Assembly: GCF_001887595.1 (NCBI RefSeq)
Contig: NZ_CP017480.1
Coordinates: 4,616,001 to 4,680,000 of the forward strand
Direction of reading: 5' to 3'
Source: Luteibacter rhizovicinus DSM 16549
GTDB lineage: Bacteria; Pseudomonadota; Gammaproteobacteria; Xanthomonadales; Rhodanobacteraceae
Length of the DNA stretch: 64,000 bases
This document shows, piece after piece, positions 53,421 to 62,806 of the stretch. The notes below the pieces were generated by a model, which did no database searches, had not been told where the DNA came from, and was given only the letters and a program-made list of their open reading frames with translations. The translations under genes and the position numbers were made by a program. The stretch's first letter is position 1. Every line of letters starts with the position of its first letter.

Positions 53421-54488
53421 CTAGCGCTTCGCCAACCACTCGTGGATCGCCGGAGGCACCTGAGCCTGGGCCCTCCCCGAGACATAAATACCGATATGAC
53501 CACCCTTGAAGGCGAGCGCGGTGTAGTCCTTGCTGCCGATCACACCGGCCATCGGCGTGGACGCTGCCGGCGGCACGAGATGATCCTGCTCGGCGTAGAT
53601 GTTGAGCACGGGATGCGTGATCTTCTTCAGATCGATGACCTTGCCACCGATGCGCGCCTCGCCCTTGATCAGCTGATTCTTCTGGAAGAAATCGCGGGCG
53701 AATTCGCGGAAGGCTTCGCCTGCCTGGTCCGGCGAATCGAAGATCCATTTCTCCATGCGCAGGAAGTTCTCGACCTCTTTCGGGTTGTCGAGGATATCGA
53801 CAAGTCCAACGTACTTCTGCTGGTTCAGGCGCACCGGCTTCAGCGTGAGATACGCGAAGTTCATGACATCCGCCGGAACGTTTCCATAGGTGTCGACGAA
53901 CAGGTCGATGTCGATGTTGCGTGCCCAGTGCGACAGCATGTTGTCCGGCGTATGGAAGTCTACCGGCGTGACCATGGTCACCAGGTTGCGCACCTTTTCC
54001 GGATGCAGCGTGGCATAGCAGAGCGAAAAAACGCCGCCCTGGCAAATGCCGAGCAGGTTCAGCGATTCCACGGCGTGGCGCTGGCGAATCACGTCGATAC
54101 AGCGATCGAGGTAGCCGTCGATGTAATCCTCGAGGGTGAGCCAGCGGTCGGCGCCATCGGGATACCCCCAGTCGATGAGGTATACATCCTCGCCCTGGGC
54201 GAGCAGGTTGCGCACCATCGAGCGATCTTCCTGAAGATCGACCATCCACGGCGTATTGACCAGTGCGTAGCAGATCAACAACGGCGTCTTTGCGGTCGGC
54301 TTCTTCGAACCCTTGAAGTGCCAGAGCGTGAGCTTGTCTTCGGTGTACACCGCCTCGCGCGGTGTCGTACCGAGCTCGATCGGCCCCATATGCTTGAGCG
54401 TTTCCATCCCGGCTTCAAGCTTGCGACGGAACGCTTCGACTTCCGCACGCGCCGCCTCGGGATCGAACGAAAACGGATGACCGTTCAT
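53421..54488 (-). CDS. phaC: Class III poly-hydroxyalkanoate synthase subunit PhaC
   Basis: A 355-residue class III synthase subunit that polymerises 3-hydroxyacyl-CoA at the granule surface. The catalytic triad is Cys149 in the lipase-like box LLGICQGGVFSL, Asp302 in YAEQDHLVPP and His331 in FKGGHIGIYVSG. These numbers match Allochromatium vinosum PhaC as I recall them. The enzyme needs a PhaE partner, encoded upstream, with which its ATG overlaps (ATGA). DUF2165 follows. PHA storage fits a nutrient-limited lifestyle, but the accompanying phaE is frameshifted here. Confidence 0.95.
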   Translation of the reverse strand: MNGHPFSFDPEAARAEVEAFRRKLEAGMETLKHMGPIELGTTPREAVYTEDKLTLWHFKGSKKPTAKTPLLICYALVNTPWMVDLQEDRSMVRNLLAQGEDVYLIDWGYPDGADRWLTLEDYIDGYLDRCIDVIRQRHAVESLNLLGICQGGVFSLCYATLHPEKVRNLVTMVTPVDFHTPDNMLSHWARNIDIDLFVDTYGNVPADVMNFAYLTLKPVRLNQQKYVGLVDILDNPKEVENFLRMEKWIFDSPDQAGEAFREFARDFFQKNQLIKGEARIGGKVIDLKKITHPVLNIYAEQDHLVPPAASTPMAGVIGSKDYTALAFKGGHIGIYVSGRAQAQVPPAIHEWLAKR

Positions 54489-55503
54489 CGCGTACGACCC
54501 TTCGTTGCAGGCTTTGCAGTCTTTGCAGAAGTCTTCACCGTGGGCTTCGCAGGCACCTTCCCGGAAGCCCGCTTCACTGTGGGAGCCGCTTCAGCGGCGA
54601 TAGGCGCCGCAGCACCTCTCAACGCAGCCACTTCCGCACGAAGTGCTTCCACTTCAGCCACCAGACCGTGCATCTGCCGCAACTCGCGCCGCATCGCCTG
54701 CAACCGCTCACCCAGGCTGTCCACTTCGGTGCGCGTCGGCATGCCGGCCTGTTTCGTCACGCGCTCGACCTGCTTCTGCTGCAGCACCTTCAAGCGCATC
54801 TGCGCATTGACGAGGGACGCGTACACCTCGCGAAATTCGTCGGACAGCGCGGCCTGACCGTAGTTTTCCTCGGCGAGATTAACCCAACGGTCGTAAACCG
54901 AACGCATCGACTCCGCGTCCGTCGGCGCAGGCTGCTCGCGAAGCGCCGCGCCGGCGCGATCGTTCACACCCTGCAACAGGGCCTGAAAACGCGCGTAATG
55001 CTCGGCGTAATCGATCCAGGCACGGAACAGCGCCTGTTGTTCTTCCTGCTGCTCGCGCGTGAGCCCGAACGCTGGCATCGACAGTGTTTCGCGCGCCACG
55101 CGTGCCCACTCGTCGAACTGTTCGGTGCCCGGCTGCGGCATCTCGGCACCGGGCGGCGGACCATAGCCAAAAGGCGCCGCGCCCGGCGGGGACCATAACC
55201 GAACGGCGCCGCACCGGGCGGAAAGGCGCCGGGGGGGCCGTAGGGTGAGTTACCCGCGACACCCGAGCCGCCAAAGGGAGGCACACCGCCCATGGCGAAC
55301 GGAGCCGCGCCAGGCTCGCCGACGGCCATGGAGCGCATCCAGTCGCCATAGCCACTCAGGCCGTTGAACATCCGCCCCATGATGTCGGCGGACGGGGCCG
55401 CCGCCGTCTGACTGGCTGGATCGAACTGGCGCGACCAGGTTTCCAGCCCCGCGCGCACGAAGGCCTGGTACTGATCGATGAAATCGTTGGGCTTATCGGA
55501 CAT
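54485..55503 (-). pseudogene. phaE: PhaE subunit of class III PHA synthase, frameshifted
   Basis: The gene reads in two frames. From ATG 55503 it gives MSDKPNDFIDQYQAFVRAGL, then a Gly/Pro-rich repeat with PPGAAPFGYGP. It then goes out of frame near 55188-55191 (GGGG on the plus strand). Adding one base there restores PPPGAAPFGYGPPPGAEMPQ and joins the second frame, which runs EQFDEWARVARETLSMPAFG to the stop at 54485. The C-terminal part has the PhaE coiled coil (VDSLGERLQAMRRELRQMHG). PhaE stimulates PhaC. A REP arm is read in frame as IAAEAAPT near the C-terminus. The break could be an error in a G/C run. Confidence 0.85.
54579..54603. repeat. GTGG-type REP arm inside phaE
   Basis: GTGGGAGCCGCTTCAGCGGC plus GATAG lies within the coding part of phaE and encodes PIAAEAAPT on the minus strand without breaking the frame. 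Confidence 0.85.
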
Positions 55504-55568
55504 GGGGTAATCGTACCGCGTGGAGGGTCTCAGGAAACTGTCTGCTGCCAAGCCGCCCTGTTGGCTTT

Positions 55569-55621
55569 TCGCCGATGAATCGGCTCCCACATGTCTCAAT
55601 CGCCGATGAATCGGCTGCTAC
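55569..55621. repeat. Two reverse GTAG-type REP arms
   Basis: Two direct copies of TCGCCGATGAATCGGCT in the same orientation end CCCAC and GCTAC, upstream of phaE and downstream of pnp. Confidence 0.85.
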
Positions 55622-55624
55622 AAA

Positions 55625-55659
55625 ACGAAGAAGCCCGGCGTCGCTAGACGCCGGGCTTC
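55625..55659 (-). terminator. Intrinsic terminator of pnp
   Basis: GAAGCCCGGCGTC, loop GCTA, GACGCCGGGCTTC is a perfect 13-pair stem; on the minus strand the tail reads TTCGTTTTG. Confidence 0.85.
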
Positions 55660-55682
55660 CTGAAGAACAGCTACGACTGGAC

Positions 55683-57788
55683 TCAGCCCGTGACGTTCTC
55701 GTCTTCAGTGACGGCCTTCATCGACAGGCGGATACGGCCCTGCTTGTCGACTTCGAGGACCTTGACCTTGACGATGTCGCCTTCCTTGAGCTTGTCGGAG
55801 ACCTTCTCGACGCGCTCGCTGGAGATCTGCGAGACGTGAACGAGACCGTCCTTGCCCGGCATGATCGTGACGAAAGCGCCGAAGTCCATCAGCTTGGCGA
55901 CCTTGCCCTCGTAGATGCGGCCCGGCTCGACGTCCGAAACGATCTGCTCGATGCGCTTGCGCGCGGCTTCGGCGGCTTCGCGATTGACCGACGCGATGAC
56001 CACGTTGCCGTCATCGGTGATGTCGATCGTGGTACCGGTCTCTTCGGTGATCGAACGGATGGTCGCGCCACCCTTGCCGATCACTTCGCGGATCTTGTCC
56101 GGGTGGATCTTGATCGTGAGCAGGCGCGGTGCGAACTCGCTCATTTCCGAGCGGGCTTCGGTGATGCACTTGGCCATCTCGCCGAGGATGTGCAGGCGAC
56201 CACGCTTGGCCTGGGCCAGCGCCGAACGCATGATCTCTTCGGTGATGCCGTCGACCTTGATGTCCATCTGCAGCGCGGACACGCCATCGGCGGTACCGGC
56301 TACCTTGAAGTCCATGTCGCCGAGGTGATCTTCGTCACCGAGGATGTCGGAGAGGACGACGAAGTCGTTACCTTCCTTCACCAGGCCCATGGCGATACCG
56401 GCAACAGCCGACTTCAGCGGGACGCCCGCGTCCATCATGGCCAGCGACGAACCGCAGACCGACGCCATCGACGACGAACCGTTCGACTCGGTGATTTCCG
56501 AGACGACGCGGATCACGTACGGGAACTCTTCGATCGTCGGCTTGACAGCCTGCACGCCACGCTTGGCGAGGCGGCCGTGACCGATTTCGCGACGCTTCGG
56601 GCTACCGACGCGACCGGTTTCACCGACCGAGAACGGAGGGAAGTTGTAATGGAAGAGGAACGTATCCTTCCACTCGCCTTCCGGCGCGTCGATGAGCTGC
56701 GAGTCACGGGTGGTGCCGAGGGTGGCAACGACCAGGGCCTGCGTTTCACCGCGGGTGAAGAGCGCCGAACCGTGCGTGCGCGGCAGGACGCCGACGCGCA
56801 CCGAGATCGGGCGAACGTCGTCGAGCTGACGACCGTCGATGCGGACCTTCGTGCTGAGCACGCCGTCGCGCAGGGTGCGGTACTCGACTTCGCCAAACGC
56901 GTTGCCGATGTCGGCATCGGTCCAGCCGTTGGCTTCGGCATCGGCGGCGATAGCCGTCTTCACGTCGCTCTTGAGCGCGCTGACGACGTCACGACGGGCC
57001 AGCTTGTCGCGGATCTGGAAGGCTTCGGTGAAGCGGTTGCCGACAGCGGACTTGACCGCGTCGTACAGCGCCGTCTTGGCGACCGGAGCTTCCCACTTGA
57101 ACGTCTTGACGCCGGCTTCGGCGACGAAGGCGTTGATCGTGTCGATCGCGAGCTGCATCTGCTGGTGACCGAAGACCACCGCGCCGAGCATGACGTCTTC
57201 GCTGAGGAGCTTGGCTTCCGACTCGACCATCATCACCGCGCTGGAGGTACCGGCCACGACGAGGTCGAGGTCCGAGGTCTTCAGCTGGGCAGCGGTCGGG
57301 TTGAGGATGTACTGGCCACCGGCGTAACCGACGCGAGCTGCACCGATCGGGCCCTTGAAGGGCACACCGGCGAGACGCATCGCAGCGGAAGCGCCGATCA
57401 GCGCCGGGATGTCACCGTCGACTTCCGGGTTCAGCGACACGACCTGCGCGATGACCTGGATTTCGTTGCGGAACTCTTCCGGGAACAGCGGACGAAGCGG
57501 ACGATCGATCAGGCGCGAGGTAAGCGTTTCCTTCTCGGTCGGACGGCCTTCGCGCTTGAAGAAGCCACCCGGGATACGACCCGCGGAGTAGAACTTCTCC
57601 ATGTAGTCGACCGTGAGCGGGAAGAAGTCCTGGCCATCGCGCGCCTTGGGGGCAGCGACGACAGTGACCAGAACGACAGTGCCGCCCATGCTGACCATGA
57701 CTGCACCGGAGGCCTGGCGGGCAATTTCGCCCGTCTCCAGTGTGACTTCGTGACTACCGTACTGGAATGACTTGGTTACTTTCGCCAC
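55683..57788 (-). CDS. pnp: Polynucleotide phosphorylase
   Basis: A 701-residue exoribonuclease that phosphorolyses RNA from the 3' end, core of the degradosome. Two RNase PH-like domains (residues about 1-210 and 315-545) flank an alpha domain, then KH ([20 protein letters not shown]) and S1 domains ([20 protein letters not shown]) follow. Family motifs include [40 protein letters not shown] and [20 protein letters not shown]. It lies 25 bases after rpsO in the standard order and ends at a strong terminator. Confidence 0.97.
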   Translation of the reverse strand: MAKVTKSFQYGSHEVTLETGEIARQASGAVMVSMGGTVVLVTVVAAPKARDGQDFFPLTVDYMEKFYSAGRIPGGFFKREGRPTEKETLTSRLIDRPLRPLFPEEFRNEIQVIAQVVSLNPEVDGDIPALIGASAAMRLAGVPFKGPIGAARVGYAGGQYILNPTAAQLKTSDLDLVVAGTSSAVMMVESEAKLLSEDVMLGAVVFGHQQMQLAIDTINAFVAEAGVKTFKWEAPVAKTALYDAVKSAVGNRFTEAFQIRDKLARRDVVSALKSDVKTAIAADAEANGWTDADIGNAFGEVEYRTLRDGVLSTKVRIDGRQLDDVRPISVRVGVLPRTHGSALFTRGETQALVVATLGTTRDSQLIDAPEGEWKDTFLFHYNFPPFSVGETGRVGSPKRREIGHGRLAKRGVQAVKPTIEEFPYVIRVVSEITESNGSSSMASVCGSSLAMMDAGVPLKSAVAGIAMGLVKEGNDFVVLSDILGDEDHLGDMDFKVAGTADGVSALQMDIKVDGITEEIMRSALAQAKRGRLHILGEMAKCITEARSEMSEFAPRLLTIKIHPDKIREVIGKGGATIRSITEETGTTIDITDDGNVVIASVNREAAEAARKRIEQIVSDVEPGRIYEGKVAKLMDFGAFVTIMPGKDGLVHVSQISSERVEKVSDKLKEGDIVKVKVLEVDKQGRIRLSMKAVTEDENVTG

Positions 57789-57813
57789 CGTGTTCTCCTC
57801 GTCCTGGTTCGTT

Positions 57814-58080
57814 TTAGCGGCGCAGGCCGAGGCGTTCGATCAGGGTCTGATAGCGACCCAGGTCGTTTGCCTTCAGATAGGAAAGCAGCTTCTTGCGCTG
57901 GTTGACCATCTTCAGCAGGCCGCGACGCGAGTGGTGGTCCTGCTTGTGAGCCTGGAAATGGTCCTGCAGCTGCAGGATGTTGGCGGACAGCAGGGCGACC
58001 TGGACTTCGGTCGAGCCCGTGTCGTTTTCCTTGCGGCCGAAATCCTTGATGATCTGACCGGTCTGTTCGGGAGTAAGCAT
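57814..58080 (-). CDS. rpsO: 30S ribosomal protein S15
   Basis: An 88-residue primary 16S rRNA-binding protein. It shows the S15 signature [20 protein letters not shown] followed by [12 protein letters not shown]. The N-terminal helix starts [20 protein letters not shown] and the length matches the family. TAAGGAA lies before the ATG at 58080. A 23-bp hairpin lies in its leader. S15 often represses its own mRNA, and pnp follows in the same operon as in E. coli. Confidence 0.97.
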   Translation of the reverse strand: MLTPEQTGQIIKDFGRKENDTGSTEVQVALLSANILQLQDHFQAHKQDHHSRRGLLKMVNQRKKLLSYLKANDLGRYQTLIERLGLRR

Positions 58081-58104
58081 TGAATCGATTCCTTAAAAGC
58101 GGGT

Positions 58105-58153
58105 GCGAAGCTTGCGCAACCTCAGCGGACCGCTGAAGTTGCGCAAGCTTCGC
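58105..58153 (-). promoter_or_regulatory. Long hairpin in the rpsO leader
   Basis: Two 23-base arms, GCGAAGCTTGCGCAAC-start and CGCTGAAGTTGCGCAAGC-start, pair at 22 of 23 positions with a G-U wobble at the remaining one, and a three-base loop. It lies between the truB stop and rpsO, 24 bases before the ATG. A TTTT run follows on the minus strand. It may be an rpsO control element, an RNase III site or a terminator for the upstream genes. Confidence 0.8.
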
Positions 58154-58220
58154 ATTGTGTTGAAAGCTATGAAATGAGCACTCTATTGTAACGTCGTGCG
58201 CGTACCGGCAACAAGCCCGG

Positions 58221-59138
58221 TCAAGCGGTCGGGAGGTTGAGACCCCGAAGCACGCGGAGCAGCCCGTCGTCGGCGATTTCCCCGAGCGCCATGAGACGCC
58301 CGTCCACCCCCCACACCGCGCATCGCCCCGGTTCAGCGCCCTGCCCCAGCGGCACCGGCTGGCCGAAGCCGAAAATACGCGTCTGCTCCGGGTCCAGTTC
58401 CACCCGGGGGATATGTGTCAGGCCGGCGTCCACCGGCATCACGAACGCTTCGAGCTGGTCCGGACCGATCTCCGCGGCATCGCGCAATTCGTCCAGGGTG
58501 ACCATGGGCGGCGCCATGAACGGCTCGACCCAGAGCCGGCGCAAGCCGGTCAGGTGGGCACCACAGCCGAGATGGGCGCCGAAATCCACGGCAAGACTGC
58601 GCACATACGTACCGGACCCGCATTCCACGAGCAAACGGACGGTATCGCCTTCACGCCCGATGACCTCGAGCCGGTAGACGTCGACCTCGCGCGCCGGGAC
58701 GTCCACGACCTCTCCCCGCCGGGCACGCACGTAAAGCGGTACGCCGTCCTGCTTGATCGCCGAGTAGGCCGGGGGGATCTGCACTATAAGCCCGCGCAAT
58801 GGCGCCAGCGCCGCCTCGATCGTCGCGTCGTCCAGCACGGGAACCGGACGCGTCTCCACCACCTCGCCTTCGAGGTCGGCGGTCGTCGTCGTCATGCCCA
58901 GGCGCACCTCGGCCTCATAGGCCTTGCGCGAGCCGAGCAACCAGCCGGCCAGCTTGGTCGCCTCGCCGAAGCACAGCGGCAAGAGTCCGGTGGCGAGCGG
59001 ATCCAGGCTACCGGTATGCCCGCCCTTGGCCGCGCCCACGAGACGTCGCGCCGTCTGCAGGGCCTGGTTGGAACTCAGGCCGAGCGGCTTGTCGAGCAGG
59101 AGGATGCCGTGGATATCACGGAAGGTTCGGCGGGTCAT
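58221..59138 (-). CDS. truB: tRNA pseudouridine-55 synthase
   Basis: A 305-residue enzyme that isomerises U55 in the T loop of tRNA. The catalytic Asp46 lies in GGHTGSLDPLATGLLPLCFG, and KAYEAEVRLGMTTTTADLEG, QIPPAYSAIKQDGVPLYVRA and ECGSGTYVRSLAVDFG are all family motifs. The C-terminal PUA-like tail ends LRVLRGLNLPTA. It starts at 59138 (MTRRTFRDIHGI). It is separated from rbfA by a REP element, 126 bases, in the standard infB-rbfA-truB-rpsO-pnp order. Confidence 0.96.
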   Translation of the reverse strand: MTRRTFRDIHGILLLDKPLGLSSNQALQTARRLVGAAKGGHTGSLDPLATGLLPLCFGEATKLAGWLLGSRKAYEAEVRLGMTTTTADLEGEVVETRPVPVLDDATIEAALAPLRGLIVQIPPAYSAIKQDGVPLYVRARRGEVVDVPAREVDVYRLEVIGREGDTVRLLVECGSGTYVRSLAVDFGAHLGCGAHLTGLRRLWVEPFMAPPMVTLDELRDAAEIGPDQLEAFVMPVDAGLTHIPRVELDPEQTRIFGFGQPVPLGQGAEPGRCAVWGVDGRLMALGEIADDGLLRVLRGLNLPTA

Positions 59139-59176
59139 GGCAGAGGGGAAGTCACGGAGATGTGGAACGGGGCCAT

Positions 59177-59255
59177 GTGGGAGCCGGCTATGCCGGCGAT
59201 AGCGCATTCGGCGAAACCGCTCCGTTGGCTTTTCGCCGCTGAAGCGGCTCCCACA
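59177..59255. repeat. Mixed REP pair between rbfA and truB
   Basis: A forward arm GTGGGAGCCGGCTATGCCGG, with its own stem sequence, and a reverse arm (TCGCCGCTGAAGCGGCTCCC) lie inside the operon. Confidence 0.85.
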
Positions 59256-59264
59256 TGACCTATG

Positions 59265-59648
59265 TCAGTCTTCTTTCGGCTCGTCGGCCGGATCGGCCGG
59301 AGGAACCGGATTTTCACGCAGCAGGCGCTCGATCCGTTCGCCGGTATCGACGGACTCGTCGTACTTGAACTTCAGCTGGGGCACCTTGCGCAGGATCATG
59401 GACTTCGACAGGGCATGACGAAACTCGGGAGCGAGCTCCTTCAGCGCCTTCATTACCACCGGCGATTCTTCCGGCTTGAGCGCAGTGACCCATACGGTGG
59501 CCCAATCGAGGTCACGGGTTACTTCCACATCCGACACGCTGGCCGAAGGCAGCGCGTAGTCGCGCACGGCGGCATGCAGCAGTTCGCTGATTTCGCGGCG
59601 AAGCTGGGCGGACACGCGATCGGTACGCTTGAAATCACGGGACGGCAT
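59265..59648 (-). CDS. rbfA: Ribosome-binding factor A
   Basis: A 127-residue KH-like factor needed for 16S rRNA 5' end maturation and growth in the cold. It starts MPSRDFKRTDRVSAQLRREI and carries VSDVEVTRDLDWATVWVTAL and RHALSKSMILRKVPQLKFKY. An acidic tail ends the protein (ENPVPPADPADEPKED). The ATG at 59648 follows an AGGCGGAT stretch. A hairpin terminator-like element lies between it and infB. Confidence 0.95.
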   Translation of the reverse strand: MPSRDFKRTDRVSAQLRREISELLHAAVRDYALPSASVSDVEVTRDLDWATVWVTALKPEESPVVMKALKELAPEFRHALSKSMILRKVPQLKFKYDESVDTGERIERLLRENPVPPADPADEPKED

Positions 59649-59678
59649 ATCCGCCTCCAGTTTTTGAGAGGTGCATAA

Positions 59679-59711
59679 ACGAATAAAGCCTCCCCGGCGA
59701 ACCGGGGAGGC
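59679..59711 (-). terminator. Terminator-like hairpin between infB and rbfA
   Basis: GCCTCCCCGG, loop TTCG, CCGGGGAGGC followed by TTTATTCGTTT on the minus strand. It may end part of the operon transcript before rbfA. Confidence 0.75.
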
Positions 59712-59724
59712 GAGCTGACGCGGG

Positions 59725-62673
59725 TTACAGCGTGCGAGGCACTTCGATACGCTCGAAGCACTCGATCTGGTCGCCGACCTTGACGTCGTTGTACTGCTTG
59801 ACGGCGATACCGCATTCCATGCCGTTACGGACCTCGTCGACGAGTTCCTTGAAGCGGCGCAGCGACTCGAGTTCGCCCTGGAAGACGACGACGTTGTCGC
59901 GCAGGACGCGGATCGGCTTGCTGCGCTTGACGTTGCCTTCGATGACCATGCAGCCCGCGACCGCGCCGAACTTCGACGAACGGAACACGTCACGCACCTG
60001 GGCGACACCGATGATCTCTTCGCGGATCTCCATGCCCAGCAGGCCGGTAGCCGCCTGGGTGACCTGGTCGATGACGTCGTAGATGATCGAGAAGTAACGG
60101 ACATCGAGGCCGTTGGTATCGATCACCTTGCGTGCCGACGCGTCGGCACGGACGTTGAAGCCGATGATCAGCGCCTTGGAGGCCGTGGCCAGCGTGGCTT
60201 CGGACTCGGTGATGCCACCGACGCCGGAGGAGATCACGTTCACCTTGACCAGGTCGTTGCCGATCTGGGTGAGCGAATCGCGCAGTGCTTCGACCGAGCC
60301 CTGCACATCCGCCTTGACGAGGATGTTGAGGGTCTGCTGGCCTTGGCCCTGGCCCATCTGGGCCATGATGTCTTCCAGACGGTTCGACTTGCTGACCAGG
60401 CGGGTTTCGCGACGCTTGAGCAAACGCTCGGCCGCCACTTCGCGGGCCAGGCGCTCGTCCTTCACGGCGACGAAATCGTCACCCGATTCCGGTACGCCGG
60501 ACAGACCCAGCACCTGCACCGGAATCGACGGACCGGCTTCATTGACCTGCTTGCCGGTTTCGTCGACGAGCGCACGCATGCGGCCGTATTCGACACCGCA
60601 GACGACGAAGTCGCCCTTCTTCAGCGTGCCCTGCTGGACCAGCACCGTAGCCACCGGACCGCGACCGCGGTCGAGGCTGGATTCGATCACGACACCCGAA
60701 GCGCGGCCATCGGCCACGGCCTTGAGCTCCATGACTTCGGCCTGGGCCGAGATCGCATCGAGAAGCGCGTCGACGCCATCACCCGTCTTCGCCGAGAGCG
60801 GCACGAACGGCGTGTCGCCACCCCACTCTTCGGGAATGACTTCGAGAAGGCCGAGGCCCTGCTTGACGTTGTCCGGGTTGGCACCGGCCTTGTCCATCTT
60901 GTTCAGCGCGACGATCAGCGGCACCTTGGCGGCGCGCGCATGCTTAACGGCTTCGATCGTCTGCGGCATGACGCCATCGTCGGCGGCCACCACGAGGACC
61001 ACGATATCCGTGGACTGCGCACCGCGGGCACGCATCGACGTAAACGCCGCATGGCCCGGGGTGTCGAGGAAGGTGATGACGCCGCGGCTGGTTTCGACGT
61101 GGTACGCGCCGATGTGCTGCGTGATGCCACCGGCTTCGCCCGAGGCGACCTTGGTGCGACGGATGTAATCCAGCAGCGAGGTCTTGCCATGGTCGACGTG
61201 ACCCATGATCGTGACCACCGGCGGACGCGTGACCTTTTCGCCTTCGAGCTCGGCGGTCTGCGTCTGCGTCTGCAGCGCGGCTTCCGCATCGTTCTCGGTG
61301 GCGCGAACCGGGTTGTGGCCGAGTTCTTCGATAACCAGCGCCGCCGTGTCGTGATCGATCGTCTGGTTGATGGTCGCCATGACGCCCATCTTGAACAGCG
61401 CCTTGACGACTTCGGCACCCTTCACGGCCATCTTCTGGGCGAGATCGGTGACGAGGTTGTTGTCGCCGATCACGACGTCACGAACCACCGCAGCGGTCGG
61501 ACGCGTGAAGCCATGCGGACCACCGGACGACGCACCGCCACGCGGGGCCTCGGCGCGACCGCGGACCTTGCCGCCGCCACGACGATTGGCATTGGAGCGA
61601 CGCGCGCGGTCGGCATCGGACAGGTGCATTTCGCCACCGCCAAAACGCTTGCCGCCGGAGTCGCGGTCGTTGCCACGGCCGGGGCCGCCGCTGTTACCGC
61701 CGCCACCACCACCGCCACCATGCTTCGGACGCGCGTTACCGCGCGAATCGTTGGCAGCGGCAACGGAACCCGGTGCCGGACGCGGCGCCGGTGAAGGCGC
61801 GGCCGCACGCGGTGCGGGTGCGGCCGCGGGTGCCGGAGCTGCCGCGACCGGTGCGGGCGCAGGCGCCGGTGCCGGAGCGGGAGCAGGCTTGGGAATCACG
61901 CGCTCGCGCTTACGCGGCTCATGAATGGTCGGCATGATCATGCCGAGCTTGCGCGTATCGAGCTTACCGGTCTGGTGGGTCACGCCATTTTCGTCAGTGA
62001 ACGTGGTCACCGGAGCGGGCGGCGCGACCGGAGCGGCAGCGGGCGTCGGCGCGGGCTTCGCATCGGCGGATGCCGGCGACGACTGGGCCGCTGCCTGTGC
62101 TGCTTCGGCACGCGCACGTTCGGCGGCCTGCTCGGCCTCCGCGCGACGACGTGCCTCGGCGGCCGCCTCTTCCTGACGGCGTGCCTCGGCTTCGGCGGCG
62201 TGACGGGCCTCTTCGGCCTGGCGACGCTCGGCTTCCTCGCGGCGCTGTGCCTCGTCGCTCTCACGCTGGGCGTGCGACTCGGCGAGCTTGCGCGCGGCGT
62301 CCTCACGTTCCGGATCGTGCGAGGCGTCGTCGGCAATCGTGCTGCGCTTGACGTAGGTACGCTTGGTGCGAACTTCGACGTTGACCGTCTTTGCCGCGCC
62401 AGCGCCACGCCCCGTGCCGGAGCTGACCTTCAGCTCACCGACCGTGCGGCGCTTGAGGGTGATCTGGCGAGGCGCCGTCTCATCCGTTTCGGGAGCGGCG
62501 TCGTTCTTGCCGTGCGTGCGACGCAGGAATCCGAGCAGCTTCACCTTTTCGGTGCTGCTGATGACCTGCTCCGCATCGGAGAATTTCATGCCGGCTTCGC
62601 CAAGCTGTCCAAGCAGCTTGTCGACCGGGAGGCCCAATTGATGGGCGAGTTGTTTGATTGTGACGTCCGACAT
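59725..62673 (-). CDS. infB: Translation initiation factor IF-2
   Basis: A 982-residue GTPase that places initiator tRNA on the 30S subunit. The first about 60 residues form the IF2N domain ([20 protein letters not shown]). A long charged, Ala/Pro-rich region follows (residues about 100-380) with [20 protein letters not shown] helices and [11 protein letters not shown] repeats. The G domain has G1 GHVDHGKTS at residue 491, [29 protein letters not shown] and NKMDK, then domains II-IV end [20 protein letters not shown]. It lies 133 bases after nusA, as in other proteobacteria. Confidence 0.97.
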   Translation of the reverse strand: MSDVTIKQLAHQLGLPVDKLLGQLGEAGMKFSDAEQVISSTEKVKLLGFLRRTHGKNDAAPETDETAPRQITLKRRTVGELKVSSGTGRGAGAAKTVNVEVRTKRTYVKRSTIADDASHDPEREDAARKLAESHAQRESDEAQRREEAERRQAEEARHAAEAEARRQEEAAAEARRRAEAEQAAERARAEAAQAAAQSSPASADAKPAPTPAAAPVAPPAPVTTFTDENGVTHQTGKLDTRKLGMIMPTIHEPRKRERVIPKPAPAPAPAPAPAPVAAAPAPAAAPAPRAAAPSPAPRPAPGSVAAANDSRGNARPKHGGGGGGGGNSGGPGRGNDRDSGGKRFGGGEMHLSDADRARRSNANRRGGGKVRGRAEAPRGGASSGGPHGFTRPTAAVVRDVVIGDNNLVTDLAQKMAVKGAEVVKALFKMGVMATINQTIDHDTAALVIEELGHNPVRATENDAEAALQTQTQTAELEGEKVTRPPVVTIMGHVDHGKTSLLDYIRRTKVASGEAGGITQHIGAYHVETSRGVITFLDTPGHAAFTSMRARGAQSTDIVVLVVAADDGVMPQTIEAVKHARAAKVPLIVALNKMDKAGANPDNVKQGLGLLEVIPEEWGGDTPFVPLSAKTGDGVDALLDAISAQAEVMELKAVADGRASGVVIESSLDRGRGPVATVLVQQGTLKKGDFVVCGVEYGRMRALVDETGKQVNEAGPSIPVQVLGLSGVPESGDDFVAVKDERLAREVAAERLLKRRETRLVSKSNRLEDIMAQMGQGQGQQTLNILVKADVQGSVEALRDSLTQIGNDLVKVNVISSGVGGITESEATLATASKALIIGFNVRADASARKVIDTNGLDVRYFSIIYDVIDQVTQAATGLLGMEIREEIIGVAQVRDVFRSSKFGAVAGCMVIEGNVKRSKPIRVLRDNVVVFQGELESLRRFKELVDEVRNGMECGIAVKQYNDVKVGDQIECFERIEVPRTL

Positions 62674-62806
62674 CGTTCTTTATTCTCCGCCGTTCCCGCG
62701 CGTAACCTTACGTGCCGACGATGACCCGTACGGCTGCCTCCATCCTTGGCGGGAGACCTCATGGCCTCCCTCGAGGCGTCCGTCCAGGACGCTTCCGGTC
62801 TCGCGC

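Noticed and set aside
53421..54488. An ordinary alpha/beta hydrolase or lipase
   Set aside because: The nucleophile is Cys in GICQGG and the triad positions equal those of class III PhaC, and phaE lies next to it.
54485..55141. A separate 218-residue gene starting MPQPGTEQF
   Set aside because: The sequence joins in frame to the upstream PhaE N-terminus if one base is added, and this ATG has no ribosome site, so it is the C-terminal part of phaE.
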